Shown here: positions 47,750 to 57,232 of the stretch, one piece after another | How positions within the stretch are numbered: position 1 is the stretch's first letter | Layout: each line of letters begins with the position of its first letter | DNA from: DATLSM01 sp963722965 | Lineage (GTDB): Bacteria > Actinomycetota > Thermoleophilia > Solirubrobacterales > 70-9 | DNA: 64,000 nt | Reading direction: 5' to 3' | NCBI GenBank assembly: GCA_963722965.1 | Contig: CAVROX010000003.1 | Location: 1-64,000 of the forward strand | Position numbers and translations under genes: made by a program | Notes under the pieces: model-generated | What the model was told of the DNA's origin: nothing | The model's input: only the letters and a program-made list of their open reading frames with translations | Database searches by the model: none

Positions 47750-48616
47750 ATGGGTTACAGCGCGCGCTACCACGCCACCTCGCTGATCGCGGTCTTTCTC
47801 GCCCTCGCGATCGGGATCCTGATCGGTGCCGAGTTCGGCGGTTCGGCGCTGAACAACACCCGTAGAGAACTCGAGCGCAGCCTGGTCGGCAACCTCCAGG
47901 ACGCACGGTCTCGAGCCGACCAACTCAGTGGTCAACTCGGGCGCGCCGACGAATTCGCCGAACGGATCTATCCGGTCCTGGTCCGCAACCGCCTTGCTGG
48001 AAGGCGAATCGCGATCCTCGCGCTTGGCGGATTGCCGGGCAATGTCTCTTCGGCGATCGAGACGGCGCTGGGGCCTACGGGGGCAAGGCTCGTGGGCGTC
48101 GGGGTGGTGCGGGAGCCAGTCGATCTCCGCTCCCTGGCCGCCGGCCTCGCCAAGACCCGCTTCTCTGATCTTGTGCACAACCCCGAATCGCAAACCGCGC
48201 TCGGATCCGGCATCGGGCGCCAGATTGTTCGGGGCGGCTCGCTGGTTGAACTTGTCCGTAGCCCGCTCTTTTCGCAAGCAAGCGGCAACTTCGGCAGGCT
48301 CGGGGGGGTGGTCGTGGTACGCGACCAGCCCAACAATATGGGTCCGGTGCAGCGAGCCACGGCGGCGCGGCTGGAAGCAGCATTGGTGCGGGGTGTGATG
48401 GGTACCCGGACGCCAGCAGTTGGAGTTGAGACCTCCACGGTCGAACCCTCCTCGGTCCCCTTCTTTAATAGCAACGCACTCTCCAGCGTTGACGACATCG
48501 ATCTGGTGGCCGGGAGGGTGGCCCTGGTCTTCGCGATGTTGGGGGCCGAGGGCAGCTTCGGTATCAAGGGAAGTGCGGACCATTTGCTGCCTGACCTGCT
48601 GGCCCCCGGGCACTGA
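47750..48616 (+). CDS. mctB: MctB/SteB-like membrane-anchored protein (copper transporter family, DUF3186)
   Basis: A 288-aa protein with one N-terminal membrane helix (ATSLIAVFLALAIGILIGAE) and a coiled stretch (LERSLVGNLQDARSRADQLS), then an extracytoplasmic domain. Position after steA matches Rv1698 (MctB), once linked to copper handling, and SteB, the partner of SteA at the septum. No copper-binding motif (Cys/His cluster) stands out, so the division role seems as likely. ATG 47750. Confidence 0.82.
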   Translation: MGYSARYHATSLIAVFLALAIGILIGAEFGGSALNNTRRELERSLVGNLQDARSRADQLSGQLGRADEFAERIYPVLVRNRLAGRRIAILALGGLPGNVSSAIETALGPTGARLVGVGVVREPVDLRSLAAGLAKTRFSDLVHNPESQTALGSGIGRQIVRGGSLVELVRSPLFSQASGNFGRLGGVVVVRDQPNNMGPVQRATAARLEAALVRGVMGTRTPAVGVETSTVEPSSVPFFNSNALSSVDDIDLVAGRVALVFAMLGAEGSFGIKGSADHLLPDLLAPGH

Positions 48617-48622
48617 GCGACC

Positions 48623-49456
48623 GTGTATTGGGTCGGCTTCCCGCTCTCACTCGCGCTCGCGCTTCTGCTGGTCCCTGCAGGCGCGCGCGGGCTGGCGGAT
48701 GCAGGACTCACGCGTGAGAATTACCGCGGCGCCCAGCTTGCCTTCCCACTCGGCGCGGTATTGGCGACGGCCGCTTTGGTCGCGCTCGCCCCGCTTGCCT
48801 TCCTCAACGACCGCGCGGAGCTTAAGCTCATCGACCCCGAGCTTCGCCGTTGGATCCCATACGTGATCGGAGTGGCCTTTCTCGGCTTCCTCGATGACTC
48901 GCTCGGCGGGAGGGGGCCTGGCGCGCCTCGTGGCTGGCGGGGTCACGGGCGGGCCCTACGCGAGGGAAGGCTCTCGACCGGTGCGATCAAGGCGATCGGG
49001 GCGCTTGCGCTTGCTGCCTATGTGGTTTCAGGACAGGGGCTGGAGTCCTGGCGATATTTGGCCGACGTCGCTCTGCTGATCCTCACGACCAACCTCGGCA
49101 ACCTCCTCGACCTGCGGCCGGGACGCGCCGAGAAGGGGTTGGCGCTGCTAGGTGTCGGTCTCTGCCTGGGGGCCTGGACACTCGCGCCGCTCGAACTCAT
49201 GGGTATTTTTGTCGGTCCGGTTCTGGTCGGTGCCTGGCTTACGCTGGGCGAGAGGGCGATGCTGGGGGATACCGGATCGAATCTGGTCGGGGCCATTGCA
49301 GGCGTCTGGCTGCTGACCACGCTGGGTGGAACAGGGCGGCTGATTGCGCTCGGGGTGGTCACCCTGCTCACCGTTTACGGCGAGATGCGATCAATTTCGG
49401 CGGTGATTGAGTCGGTTCCGCCACTGCGCTGGCTAGACTCGCTCGGTAGAGGATGA
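48623..49456 (+). CDS. MraY/WecA-like (glycosyltransferase family 4-type) membrane protein
   Basis: A 277-aa protein with about nine helices. MraY/WecA-type features are GVAFLGFLDDSLGGRGPG (Asp-Asp pair), NLLDLRPGRAEKG and MLGDTGSNLVGAIAGV. In that superfamily such residues bind UDP-sugar and undecaprenyl phosphate. It is shorter than MraY, so the true activity is unknown. GTG 48623 follows mctB by six bases, and its stop overlaps the pyrG start (ATGA). The steA-mctB-GT4-pyrG order suggests coupling of CTP supply or envelope precursors to division. Confidence 0.8.
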   Translation: MYWVGFPLSLALALLLVPAGARGLADAGLTRENYRGAQLAFPLGAVLATAALVALAPLAFLNDRAELKLIDPELRRWIPYVIGVAFLGFLDDSLGGRGPGAPRGWRGHGRALREGRLSTGAIKAIGALALAAYVVSGQGLESWRYLADVALLILTTNLGNLLDLRPGRAEKGLALLGVGLCLGAWTLAPLELMGIFVGPVLVGAWLTLGERAMLGDTGSNLVGAIAGVWLLTTLGGTGRLIALGVVTLLTVYGEMRSISAVIESVPPLRWLDSLGRG

Positions 49457-51160
49457 GTAGCCCAAAACAAGGAGACACCCGCTTCATCTTCGTCACCGGC
49501 GGGGTTGTCTCGGCCCTCGGCAAGGGCATCGCGGCCGCCTCGATCGGTCGCCTCCTCAGTCTCGCGCGGCTTCCGCGTCCAGCTGCAGAAGTTCGATCCC
49601 TACATCAACGTCGACCCGGGGACGATGAGCCCGTTCCAGCACGGCGAGGTCTTCGTCACCGAGGACGGGGCAGAGACCGACCTCGACCTCGGCCATTACG
49701 AGCGATTCACCGACGAGAACACTGTCACGCGCCTCCAACGTGACCGCCGGCGCGGTCTACAACTCAGTGATCAAGCGCGAGCGCCGCGGCGATTATCTCG
49801 GCGCCACCGTCCAGGTGATCCCGCACATCACCAACGAGATCAAGCAGCGGATCCTGATCGTCGCCGAGTCGCAGGTCGTCGACTTCGTGATCACCGAGAT
49901 CGGCGGAACCGTCGGCGACATCGAGTCGCTGCCCGTTCCTTGAGGCGATCCGCCAGCTCCACACTGACCTCGGGCCGCAAGCGCAGCATGTTCGTCCACC
50001 TCACCCTCGTGCCCTACGTCGGCCATGCCGGCGAACTGAAGACGAAGCCGACCCAGCACTCGGTCAACGAGCTTCGCGAGATCGGCATCCAGCCGCACGC
50101 GCTGGTCTGCCGCTCCGAGGGCCGGCTCGATCGCGAGCATCCGCGAGAAGATCGCGCTCTTCGCCAGCTTGCCGAGCGACGCCGTCATCTCCGCCGACGA
50201 CGTCGACAACATCTACAAGGTGCCGCTCGTCTTCACGTGCCGAGGGCGTCGACGATCGTGGTGCTCGACCACTTCGGGATGGAGGCGCCGGCACCGGACC
50301 TGGCCGAGTGGGAGGCGATGGTGCGTCGCGCCGACGCCGGCCGAAGGGCGGGTGCGAATCGCCCTCGTCGGCAAGTACGTGCAGCTCGCACGACGCCTAT
50401 AAGTCGGTGATCGAGGCGCTCAAGCACGGCGGCATCCACCACGGCGTCAAGGTCGACGTCGAGCTGGTCGACTCCGAGGACCTCAGACCCAGAGCGGTCT
50501 CGGAGCCGGCGCCGACGGGGTCCTCATTCCCGGCGGTTTCGGCGAGCGCGGGATCGAGGGCAAGATTCAGGCGGCGCGGATCGCCCGCGAACGCTCGATC
50601 CCGTACCTCGGGCATCTGCCTCGGCATGCAGATCGCCGTCGTCGAGTTCGCCCGCGCCGTGGCCGGCATGGAGGGCGCAAACTCGGCTGAGTTCGACCCC
50701 GAGACACCGTTCCCGGTCGTCGACCTGCTGCCCGAGCAGAAGGAGGTCGCCGACATGGGCGGCACGATGCGGCTCGGCGCCGACCCGCGTCAAGCTGCAC
50801 GACGGCACGCGGGCGCGGGAGATCTACGGCGAGGCCGTCATCTACAAGCGTCACCGCCACCGCTACGAGGTCAACAACCAGCTGCGCCGCCGGCTTGAGG
50901 ACGAGGGCCTGGTCTGCGGCGGAACCTCGCCCGACGAGCGCCTGGTCGAGATGATCGAGCTGCCCGACCACCCGTTCTTCGTCGCCTCCCAGTTCCACCC
51001 CGAGTTCAACTCGCGCCCCAACCGCCCCGAGCCGCTCTTCCGCGAGTTCGTCGGGGCGGCGGCGCGCCACGCTGGCGAGCGTCCGGCTGACGGGGGTGAG
51101 CTCGAGAACGAGCAGGGTGCACCAATACAGGAGCAGGTGACGAGTCCCAGGCGTCGCTAG
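49453..51160 (+). CDS. pyrG: CTP synthase, about thirteen frameshifts
   Basis: Converts UTP to CTP with glutamine. In sequence: synthetase domain FIFVTGGVVSALGKGIAAAS and VQLQKFDPYINVDPGTMSPF, then ITEIGGTVGDIESLP. The glutamine amidotransferase part has LIPGGFGERG, YLGICLGMQIAVVEFA (nucleophile Cys) and SQFHPEFNSRP (His-Glu). The reading frame changes about 13 times, near 49561, 49732, 49935, 49974, 50138, 50235, 50260, 50340, 50388, 50488, 50500, 50618 and 50793. Nearly all fit one inserted base. The gene is essential, so these are almost surely sequence errors. Confidence 0.85.
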
Positions 51161-51256
51161 GCAAGGACGCAGGAACCGAAAACAGGAGCTGTTTGGCAAC
51201 CGGAGGCGCTGCTTGGCGGCATCTTGCGCCCAGCGCGCCCAGGTAGCCTCCCCGAG

Positions 51257-52357
51257 GTGAAGAGATTGCATGAGACCTTCGTCCGTCTGTGCGAGATACC
51301 CAGTCCGACCGGGGAGGAGCGCGAGGTTGCAGATACGGTGGCGGCCGAACTGCGGGCACTTGGATTGGAGGTGACTGAGGACGGCGCCGCGGGCCCGGCT
51401 GAAGCGGGCGCGGGCAACCTGCTCGTCCGACTGCGCGGGCAGGCCACCGACTGGGTGATGTTCTGCGCCCACCTCGACACGGTCCCCCATCAGGGTCAGA
51501 TCGAGGTTGAAAACGACGAGGGCGTCTTCCGCAGTCGTGGCGAGACGATCCTTGGCGCCGACAACAAGGCTGCTGTGGCGGTCCTGATCGAGCTGGCTGC
51601 GCGCTATGTCGACAGGCCGCCTCCGGTCGGGATCGAGTTGCTATTTACGGTCGCCGAGGAGCAGGGCCTGCGCGGCGCAAAGGCATTCGATTCCTCAGCG
51701 CTTCTCTCCGAGCGCGGCTTTGTCCTTGATCACGCCAGCGCCGTCGGCGAGGTGATCGTCGCTTCCCCGACCCAGCACATGATCCGCGCCGACTTCACCG
51801 GCGTCGAGGCACACGCCGGTATTCGTCCCGAGGACGGCAGCAGCGCGATTGCCGCCGCGGCCGCGGCTATCTCCCGTATGGAGCTGGGGCGACTGGACCC
51901 TGAGACCACCGCGAATGTCGGCCTGATCTCCGGTGGTACCTCCGGCAACGTGGTTCCAGGCCACTGCTGGATCCATGCCGAGGCGCGCGGTCTCAACGCC
52001 GAGCGGGCGGCCGGGGCGGCGGGCGCCATCGCCGACGCCTGTGCCTGGGGGGCTAGCGCCCACGGATGCGACGTTGACGTGCAAATCGAGGAGCTGTTTC
52101 GCGGCTACACGGTGCCGACCTCCTCACCGGCGCTCGCCCTGGCTGAGATTGGTCTGAGCACCACTGGTTTTGAGCCGCGGCGTACGTCCACCGGCGGCGG
52201 CAGCGACGCCAACGAGCTGCGCCTGGCCGGGATCGACTGCGTTCTTCTCGCCAACGGCACCGAGGCCAACCACACCGCAGCGGAGAGCGTCTCAGCGCAC
52301 AACCTCGACGTAATGGTCGAGGTCTGCGCGGGGATCGTCTCCGCGGGGACGGAGTGA
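51257..52357 (+). CDS. M20-family metallopeptidase (peptidase T-like)
   Basis: A 366-aa zinc peptidase. Metal and catalytic residues occur in order: MFCAHLDTVP (His, Asp), ETILGADNKAAVAV (bridging Asp), TVAEEQGLRG (Glu-Glu), FVLDHAS (Asp) and GTEANHTAAE (last His). A lid domain (TADFTGVEAHAGIRPEDGSS-like) is present. GTG 51257 starts MKRLHETFVRLCEIPSPTGE; an ATG 33 bases upstream is less likely. Its stop overlaps the DUF3866 gene by four bases. Peptide or acyl-amino acid specificity is unknown. Confidence 0.88.
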   Translation: MKRLHETFVRLCEIPSPTGEEREVADTVAAELRALGLEVTEDGAAGPAEAGAGNLLVRLRGQATDWVMFCAHLDTVPHQGQIEVENDEGVFRSRGETILGADNKAAVAVLIELAARYVDRPPPVGIELLFTVAEEQGLRGAKAFDSSALLSERGFVLDHASAVGEVIVASPTQHMIRADFTGVEAHAGIRPEDGSSAIAAAAAAISRMELGRLDPETTANVGLISGGTSGNVVPGHCWIHAEARGLNAERAAGAAGAIADACAWGASAHGCDVDVQIEELFRGYTVPTSSPALALAEIGLSTTGFEPRRTSTGGGSDANELRLAGIDCVLLANGTEANHTAAESVSAHNLDVMVEVCAGIVSAGTE

Positions 52358-53457
52358 ACGGCCGCCTCCGCCTTCGCCGCGGGGTGGTGGTGACCGAGGA
52401 TCCGCTGGTCATCGACATCGACGGGGAGCGACGTTCGGCCTGGGCCGATGTTGGGCTTTTGGGCGAGGTGCGCGAGGGCGATGAGGTCATCGTCAACGTC
52501 GCCGCCCTCGACCTCGGCCTCGGGTCCGGAGGATTTGACGTCGTCCACGTCAACCTGACCAGAGGTCTGTGCGCCGGCGGGGAGGCCGCTGAGCACGTAA
52601 TGAAGCTCAACTACACCTCACTCCAGCACCCGGTCCAAGCGGTGGAGCTTGCAGCCAATCAGCTGCAAGCTCGTTCGATTCCGGTCCTGGTGCTTCCCCT
52701 GCACGGTCATCTGGCGCCGGCGGCCTGGGCGGCCGCACAGGCGGTACCAGACCTGAGGGTCGGTTACGTTCAGACCGGCGGCGGCGCCCTCCCGGGCTCA
52801 CTGTCCAGCGACGTGGGGGAGTTGCGCGAGCGCGGCCTCCTCTGCAGTCACATCACCGCTGCCCCCGCCTATGGCGGCGAGCACGAGGCGCTCAGCGTGC
52901 CCGGCGCACTGCACGCGGCAGCCCACCGCTTCGGCTGGGACGCGGTTCTGGCCGGCCCGGGACCGGGAATCATTGGCTCCCATACATACCTCGGCCACGG
53001 CGGGATGGCAGCTCTTGACACTGCCCACGCTGCTCTTTCGCTTGGGATGGCGACCCTACTGTCCCCGCGTCTTTCCTCCGCCGACCCCCGCGAGCGCCAC
53101 CGGGGCGTGAGCCACCACACCCTGACGGTCCTATCGATGCTGCTTTGCGAGGTCGCCGTCCCGGTGCCCCGGGGTTACCCAGAGGTGGCTGCCAGGCTGG
53201 CCGAAACAGCGGAAGCTCGCCACAGGCTCCACGAAGTTCCAGCCGACCTGGCGGGCTACTCGGCGTCATGCCTCCCGGCCCAAACCATGGGTCGAGATCT
53301 GGAAGGAGACCCGCTGTTCTATGCGGCGGCCTTGGCGGCTGGCCAGCTTCTCGGCACCTCTAGTGTAGGTGGCGTGGGGAAAAGCGCGGAAGAGGATGAC
53401 CGGGCCCGCAGCGGTCCCCCAACCCCCACAACGGCAGCGGCGCGTCGCGACGCATAG
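52354..53457 (+). CDS. DUF3866 family protein
   Basis: A 367-aa cytosolic protein of an actinobacterial family without a known function. Conserved parts are NLTRGLCAGGEAAEHVMKLN, VGYVQTGGGALPGS, GPGPGIIGSHTYLGHGGMA and MLLCEVAVPVPRGYPE. The frequent glycines and the ordered acidic/His positions suggest a metabolic enzyme. The start GTG overlaps the M20 stop. The last 25 residues are low-complexity. Confidence 0.85.
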   Translation: MNGRLRLRRGVVVTEDPLVIDIDGERRSAWADVGLLGEVREGDEVIVNVAALDLGLGSGGFDVVHVNLTRGLCAGGEAAEHVMKLNYTSLQHPVQAVELAANQLQARSIPVLVLPLHGHLAPAAWAAAQAVPDLRVGYVQTGGGALPGSLSSDVGELRERGLLCSHITAAPAYGGEHEALSVPGALHAAAHRFGWDAVLAGPGPGIIGSHTYLGHGGMAALDTAHAALSLGMATLLSPRLSSADPRERHRGVSHHTLTVLSMLLCEVAVPVPRGYPEVAARLAETAEARHRLHEVPADLAGYSASCLPAQTMGRDLEGDPLFYAAALAAGQLLGTSSVGGVGKSAEEDDRARSGPPTPTTAAARRDA

Positions 53458-53504
53458 TCCCTTGCGCTTCAAGGTACCCGGAATCCAAGGGAGAACTTCC
53501 GGGC

Positions 53505-54476
53505 ATGGCAGTAGCACTCAAGCCCACCACTCCACCCTCACCCCCCACAAGCGCTGCCCCCGAGGCCCGCTTCGAGGGCCTGGTCCTCGACTTCCTCGCC
53601 TACCTTGAGCTGGAGCGCGGCCTCTCGCGCAACACCCTAAACGCGTATCGCACTGACCTCTTCCAGTACGGCGAGCACCTCTGCGCCCATGGGCTAGACC
53701 CGCTGAAAGCGCGTCCGGCGGACATCGCCGACTTTCTCGCTGACATCGCAACCGGGAACGGTCGCCCCGCCTGCTCGGCCGCGACCGTTCACCGCAAGGC
53801 CGCCTGTCTACGCTCCTTCTACAAGCACCTTCGGCGGGACGAGCTGATTGGCGATGACCCGACCGCCGCCCTCAGCGCCCCGCGGCGCGCGCGCAAGCTC
53901 CCCCAGGTGCTCAACTACTCCGAGGTCGGGCTCCTGCTCGCTGCCCCGCGCGGCGAGGCGCCGACGGTCTTGCGCGACCGGGCGCTGCTGGAGACGATGT
54001 ACGCGTGCGGCCTGCGCGCCTCGGAGACGATCGGACTGGAGGTTGGGGATGTTGATCTGGGTGAAGGCTTCCTTCGCGCCCGTGGTAAGGGTTCCAAGGA
54101 GCGTTTGGTGCCGCTGGGGCGCCAGGCGATAGCAGCGATCAGTGTCTACCTGCGTGGCGGACGCCCGAAGTTGATCGGCGAGCGCCACGAGCCGAAGCTG
54201 TTTGTCAATTTTCGCGGCGGCCCGCTCACCCGTCAGGGCCTCTACAAGATCGTCCAGCGCCACGCCCGCACAGCCGGGCTGTCTGGCCGGATGAGCCCGC
54301 ACACGCTGCGCCACAGCTTCGCCACCCACTTGCTCGCCGGCGGCTGCGATCTGCGCGCTGTCCAGGAGATGCTCGGTCACGCTGATATCGCGACGACCCA
54401 AATGTATACGCACCTCTCGGGTGAGCAACTTAAGGATGTCTACTTCCGCTCCCACCCCCGGGCCAGGGTCGACTGA
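53505..54476 (+). CDS. xerD: Site-specific tyrosine recombinase XerD
   Basis: Resolves chromosome dimers at dif with XerC/FtsK. The SAM-like N-domain (FLAYLELERGLSRNTLNAYR) is followed by the catalytic domain: R in ACGLRASETIGLE, K in GKGSKERLVPL, HTLRHSFATHLL (His-x-x-Arg), GHADIATTQMYTHL with His and the nucleophile Tyr. It is 323 aa with ATG 53505. Position after the pyrG-M20-DUF3866 run matches actinobacteria, where xerD lies near pyrG. It is chromosomal and not a relic of the island. Confidence 0.93.
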   Translation: MAVALKPTTPPSPPTSAAPEARFEGLVLDFLAYLELERGLSRNTLNAYRTDLFQYGEHLCAHGLDPLKARPADIADFLADIATGNGRPACSAATVHRKAACLRSFYKHLRRDELIGDDPTAALSAPRRARKLPQVLNYSEVGLLLAAPRGEAPTVLRDRALLETMYACGLRASETIGLEVGDVDLGEGFLRARGKGSKERLVPLGRQAIAAISVYLRGGRPKLIGERHEPKLFVNFRGGPLTRQGLYKIVQRHARTAGLSGRMSPHTLRHSFATHLLAGGCDLRAVQEMLGHADIATTQMYTHLSGEQLKDVYFRSHPRARVD

Positions 54477-54542
54477 CGGCACTGTTCACGCCCGGTGGCA
54501 GCCTGAGGGGGCAAGTGCATTCCGATCAAGTAGAACTGGGCG

Positions 54543-55441
54543 GTGCCCGAGCTGCCCGAGGTGGAGACCGTCTGTCGCCAGCTCGAGCCCGAGCTGGCGG
54601 GGCGGAGGATCGAGAGGCTCGAAGTGCTGGACGAGCGCTGGTCGCGGCCGGTTGCCCCGCCGGAGCTGGCCGCCGCGGTGAGCGGCAGGGCGATCCGGGG
54701 CCTGGGGCGCCGGGGCAAGTACCTGCTGCTGGCGCTCGACGGAGGCGCAGACCCTGGTCATGCACCTGCGGATGACCGGCAACCTGGTCCTGGTCGAGGC
54801 GGGGGAGAAGCTCGACCCTCCGAGGGCCGGCGGCTGTACGAGGGCGAGCGCTCTACTTCGAGCGCCACCTGCGCGCACGGTTTCGCGCTCGACGACGGCC
54901 GCGAGCTGTGGTTCACTGACCCACGCCGCTTCGGCGAGGCGTTCCTGATCGACGACGCCGACCTTCCCCGCGTTTCGAGCGGCTCGGGGTCGAGCCGCTC
55001 TCCGACGCGTTCACGCCGGAGCTGCTCGGTGACCTCGCTGCCGGGCGTACGGCGCCGCTCAAGTCGTTTCTGCTGGACCAGTCGAGGATCGCTGGGGTCG
55101 GCAATATCTATGCCGACGAGTCTCTCTTCCGGGCGCGCCTACACCCACTCTCTCCCGCTGGCTCGATGCGCTCCGAGCACCTCGAGGCGCTGCGCGACGC
55201 GGTGCTCGCCGCGCTGCTAGCGGGGATCGATGGCGGCGGAGCCTCGATCGACGACTACCGCGACGGCCGCGGCGAGAAGGGCAGGATGCAGGATGAGTTT
55301 CTCGTCCACACCCGAGAGGGCGAGCCCTGCCCAGCCTGCGGCGGACCGATCACCAAGACCGTCGTCTCTGGGCGCTCGACCTACTTCTGCCCGCGCTGCC
55401 AGGTGCGGCTGCGTCGGCGGCCTGGCCGCCGTCCGGCGTGA
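54543..55441 (+). CDS. mutM: Formamidopyrimidine-DNA glycosylase (Fpg/MutM), at least four frameshifts
   Basis: Excises 8-oxoguanine and other oxidised purines. It starts with the catalytic PELPEVETVCRQLEP (Pro2 nucleophile after Met1) and carries MHLRMTGNLVLVE, WFTDPRRFGEAF, LLDQSRIAGVGNIYADESLF (helix-two-turn-helix) and the C-terminal zinc finger CPACGGPITKTVVSGRSTYF followed by CPRCQ. Frame breaks occur near 54752, 54815-54845, 54970 and 55130. All key regions are present, so it is likely intact in vivo. It precedes recO, as in many actinobacteria. Confidence 0.85.
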
Positions 55442-55457
55442 CGGTCAACTTAGCGGC

Positions 55458-56183
55458 ATGCCCGGCAAAACGCTGAGGACGCAGGCGGTGGTCCTGCGCA
55501 GCATCCGCTACGGCGAGGCGGATCGCATTCTCCACCTCTACTCCACGGCGCGGGGGCGGATCGGAGCGATCGCCAAGGGCGTGCGCCGGCCGAAATCCCG
55601 CTTCGGCGGCCGGCTCGAGCCGTTCTTCCGTCTCGACCTAATCCTCCATGAGGGCCGCGGTGAGTTGCTCACCGTCACCAACGTCTCGACCGTCGACGGA
55701 TACCCGCGCCTTCGCTCATCCGGCCCGGCGCTCGCCGCCGGCGCCCGCGCCTGCGACGCGGTACTGCGGCTGCTTGACTCGGCCGAGCCCAACCCGCCCG
55801 CCTACAACCTGCTTTGCCGTTACCTCGCCCTGCTCGACGATCCCGCCCAACCGCGAGCCGCCGGCCTTGAGACGGCGCTGGCCTTTCGTCTCAAGCTCGC
55901 CCTGGCAGCGGGCTTCGTGCCCGAGCTGGCCTCCTGTGCTCGCTGCGGAGAGGGAGAGAACCTCAGCGGCTTCTCCGGCGCCGCCGGGGGGGTCGTCTGC
56001 AGGAGCTGCGAGGCGGGTTCCTTCGAGCTCTCCGAGGAGGCCCACCGCTTCATGGTCGAGGCCCTGGCTAAGCCCCTGGCCGAGGCACCCGATGCCGGTC
56101 AGGCCGAGCTGCGCCAGGTCGAGCGAGCAGTCGGCGAGACGCTCGAGCACCACGCCCACGTGCGGCTACGTGCCGCCGCGTAG
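55458..56183 (+). CDS. recO: DNA repair protein RecO
   Basis: Loads RecA on SSB-coated DNA with RecR/RecF. The OB-fold N-domain begins TLRTQAVVLRSIRYGEADRI, then GVRRPKSRFGGRLEPFFRL. The C-terminal helical part has the zinc-binding-type cysteines ASCARCGEG and GGVVCRSCEAG. 241 aa with ATG 55458. It is 16 bases after Fpg and 11 before dgt, all in one transcription direction. Confidence 0.92.
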   Translation: MPGKTLRTQAVVLRSIRYGEADRILHLYSTARGRIGAIAKGVRRPKSRFGGRLEPFFRLDLILHEGRGELLTVTNVSTVDGYPRLRSSGPALAAGARACDAVLRLLDSAEPNPPAYNLLCRYLALLDDPAQPRAAGLETALAFRLKLALAAGFVPELASCARCGEGENLSGFSGAAGGVVCRSCEAGSFELSEEAHRFMVEALAKPLAEAPDAGQAELRQVERAVGETLEHHAHVRLRAAA

Positions 56184-56194
56184 GATCGGTCGCC

Positions 56195-57204
56195 GTGGAG
56201 GCCACAGCCCCGCTGGAAGAGCGAGTGCGCGCTTGGGAGGCCAGTTTCTCTCTGACCTGGCGACGCCGTCCTATCCCGCCCAGCGGCGCGCGAAGGAGCC
56301 CGATAGCCCGGTCCGGACGCCGTTTCAGCGCGATCGCGACCGAATCGTCCACTCGAAGGCCTTCCGCCGGCTCAAGCACAAGACCCAGGTGTTCATCGCA
56401 CCAGAGGGAGACCATTACCGCACCCGACTCACCCATACGCTGGAGGCGTGCGGCATTGCCCGTACCGTGGCCCGGGCGCTCGGGCTCAACGAGGACCTGA
56501 CCGAGGCGATCGGGCTCGGCCACGACCTCGGTCACCCGCCCTTCGGGCACACCGGCGAGGAGGCCCTGGACGCGGCGCTGCGGGAGCGCTGCGGCGGCGA
56601 GTTCAAGCACAACGTCCACTCGCTGCGGGTCGTGGACGTGCTCGAGCGCGACGGCCGGGGCTTGAATCTCACCGAGCAGGTTCGCGACGGCATTCTCAAC
56701 CACACCGGCTCGCGAAAGCCGGCGACCATCGAGGGGCGGATCGTCAAGCTGGTCGATCGGGTCGCCTACATAAACCACGACATCGACGACGCGCTGCGGG
56801 CGGGGATCCTCGAGCCGTCTGACCTGCCCGTCGCCGAGATCGAGCTGCTCGGACCGACCGGCTCAAGGCGGATCGACACACTTGTCCGCGACATTGTGGA
56901 GCGCTCCTCTGAGGTTGGGGACATCGTGCAAAGCGAGGAGATCGGCGGCGCAATGTTGCGCCTGCGCAAGTTCATGTTCGACCGTGTCTACCTGGGGCCG
57001 GCGGCCCGCAGCGAGCACGAGCGGGTCCACCGTGCCCTGCGCGGCCTGTTCGATCACTACATGGACCATCCCAGCGAGGTTCCTGAGTGGGAGCCGGGGG
57101 CAGGTGAGTGCCAGCGGGTGGCCGACTATCTCGCCGGGATGACAGACCGCTACGCGATCGCCAAGTTCACCGAGCTGACCATCCCCGAGGAGGCGAGGTT
57201 CTGA
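56195..57204 (+). CDS. dgt: dGTPase-like HD-domain triphosphohydrolase, one frameshift
   Basis: Hydrolyses dNTPs to nucleoside and triphosphate. Characteristic are RTPFQRDRDRIVHSKAFRRL, KHKTQVFIAPEGDHYRTRLT, LGHDLGHPPFGHTGEEALD (HD metal site) and VDRVAYINHDIDDALRAG. Near 56247 one T appears to be missing, which would join MEATAPLEERVRAWEAS to FLSDLATPSYPAQRR. GTG 56195 is the start. It lies between recO and dnaG, an actinobacterial order. Confidence 0.9.
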
Positions 57205-57232
57205 TGCTCTGCGGGGTCGCTACCGTGAGCCG

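Noticed and set aside
49453..51160. Programmed +1 frameshifting in pyrG
   Set aside because: About thirteen shifts in one gene without a shared slippery site is implausible; sequence error is simpler.
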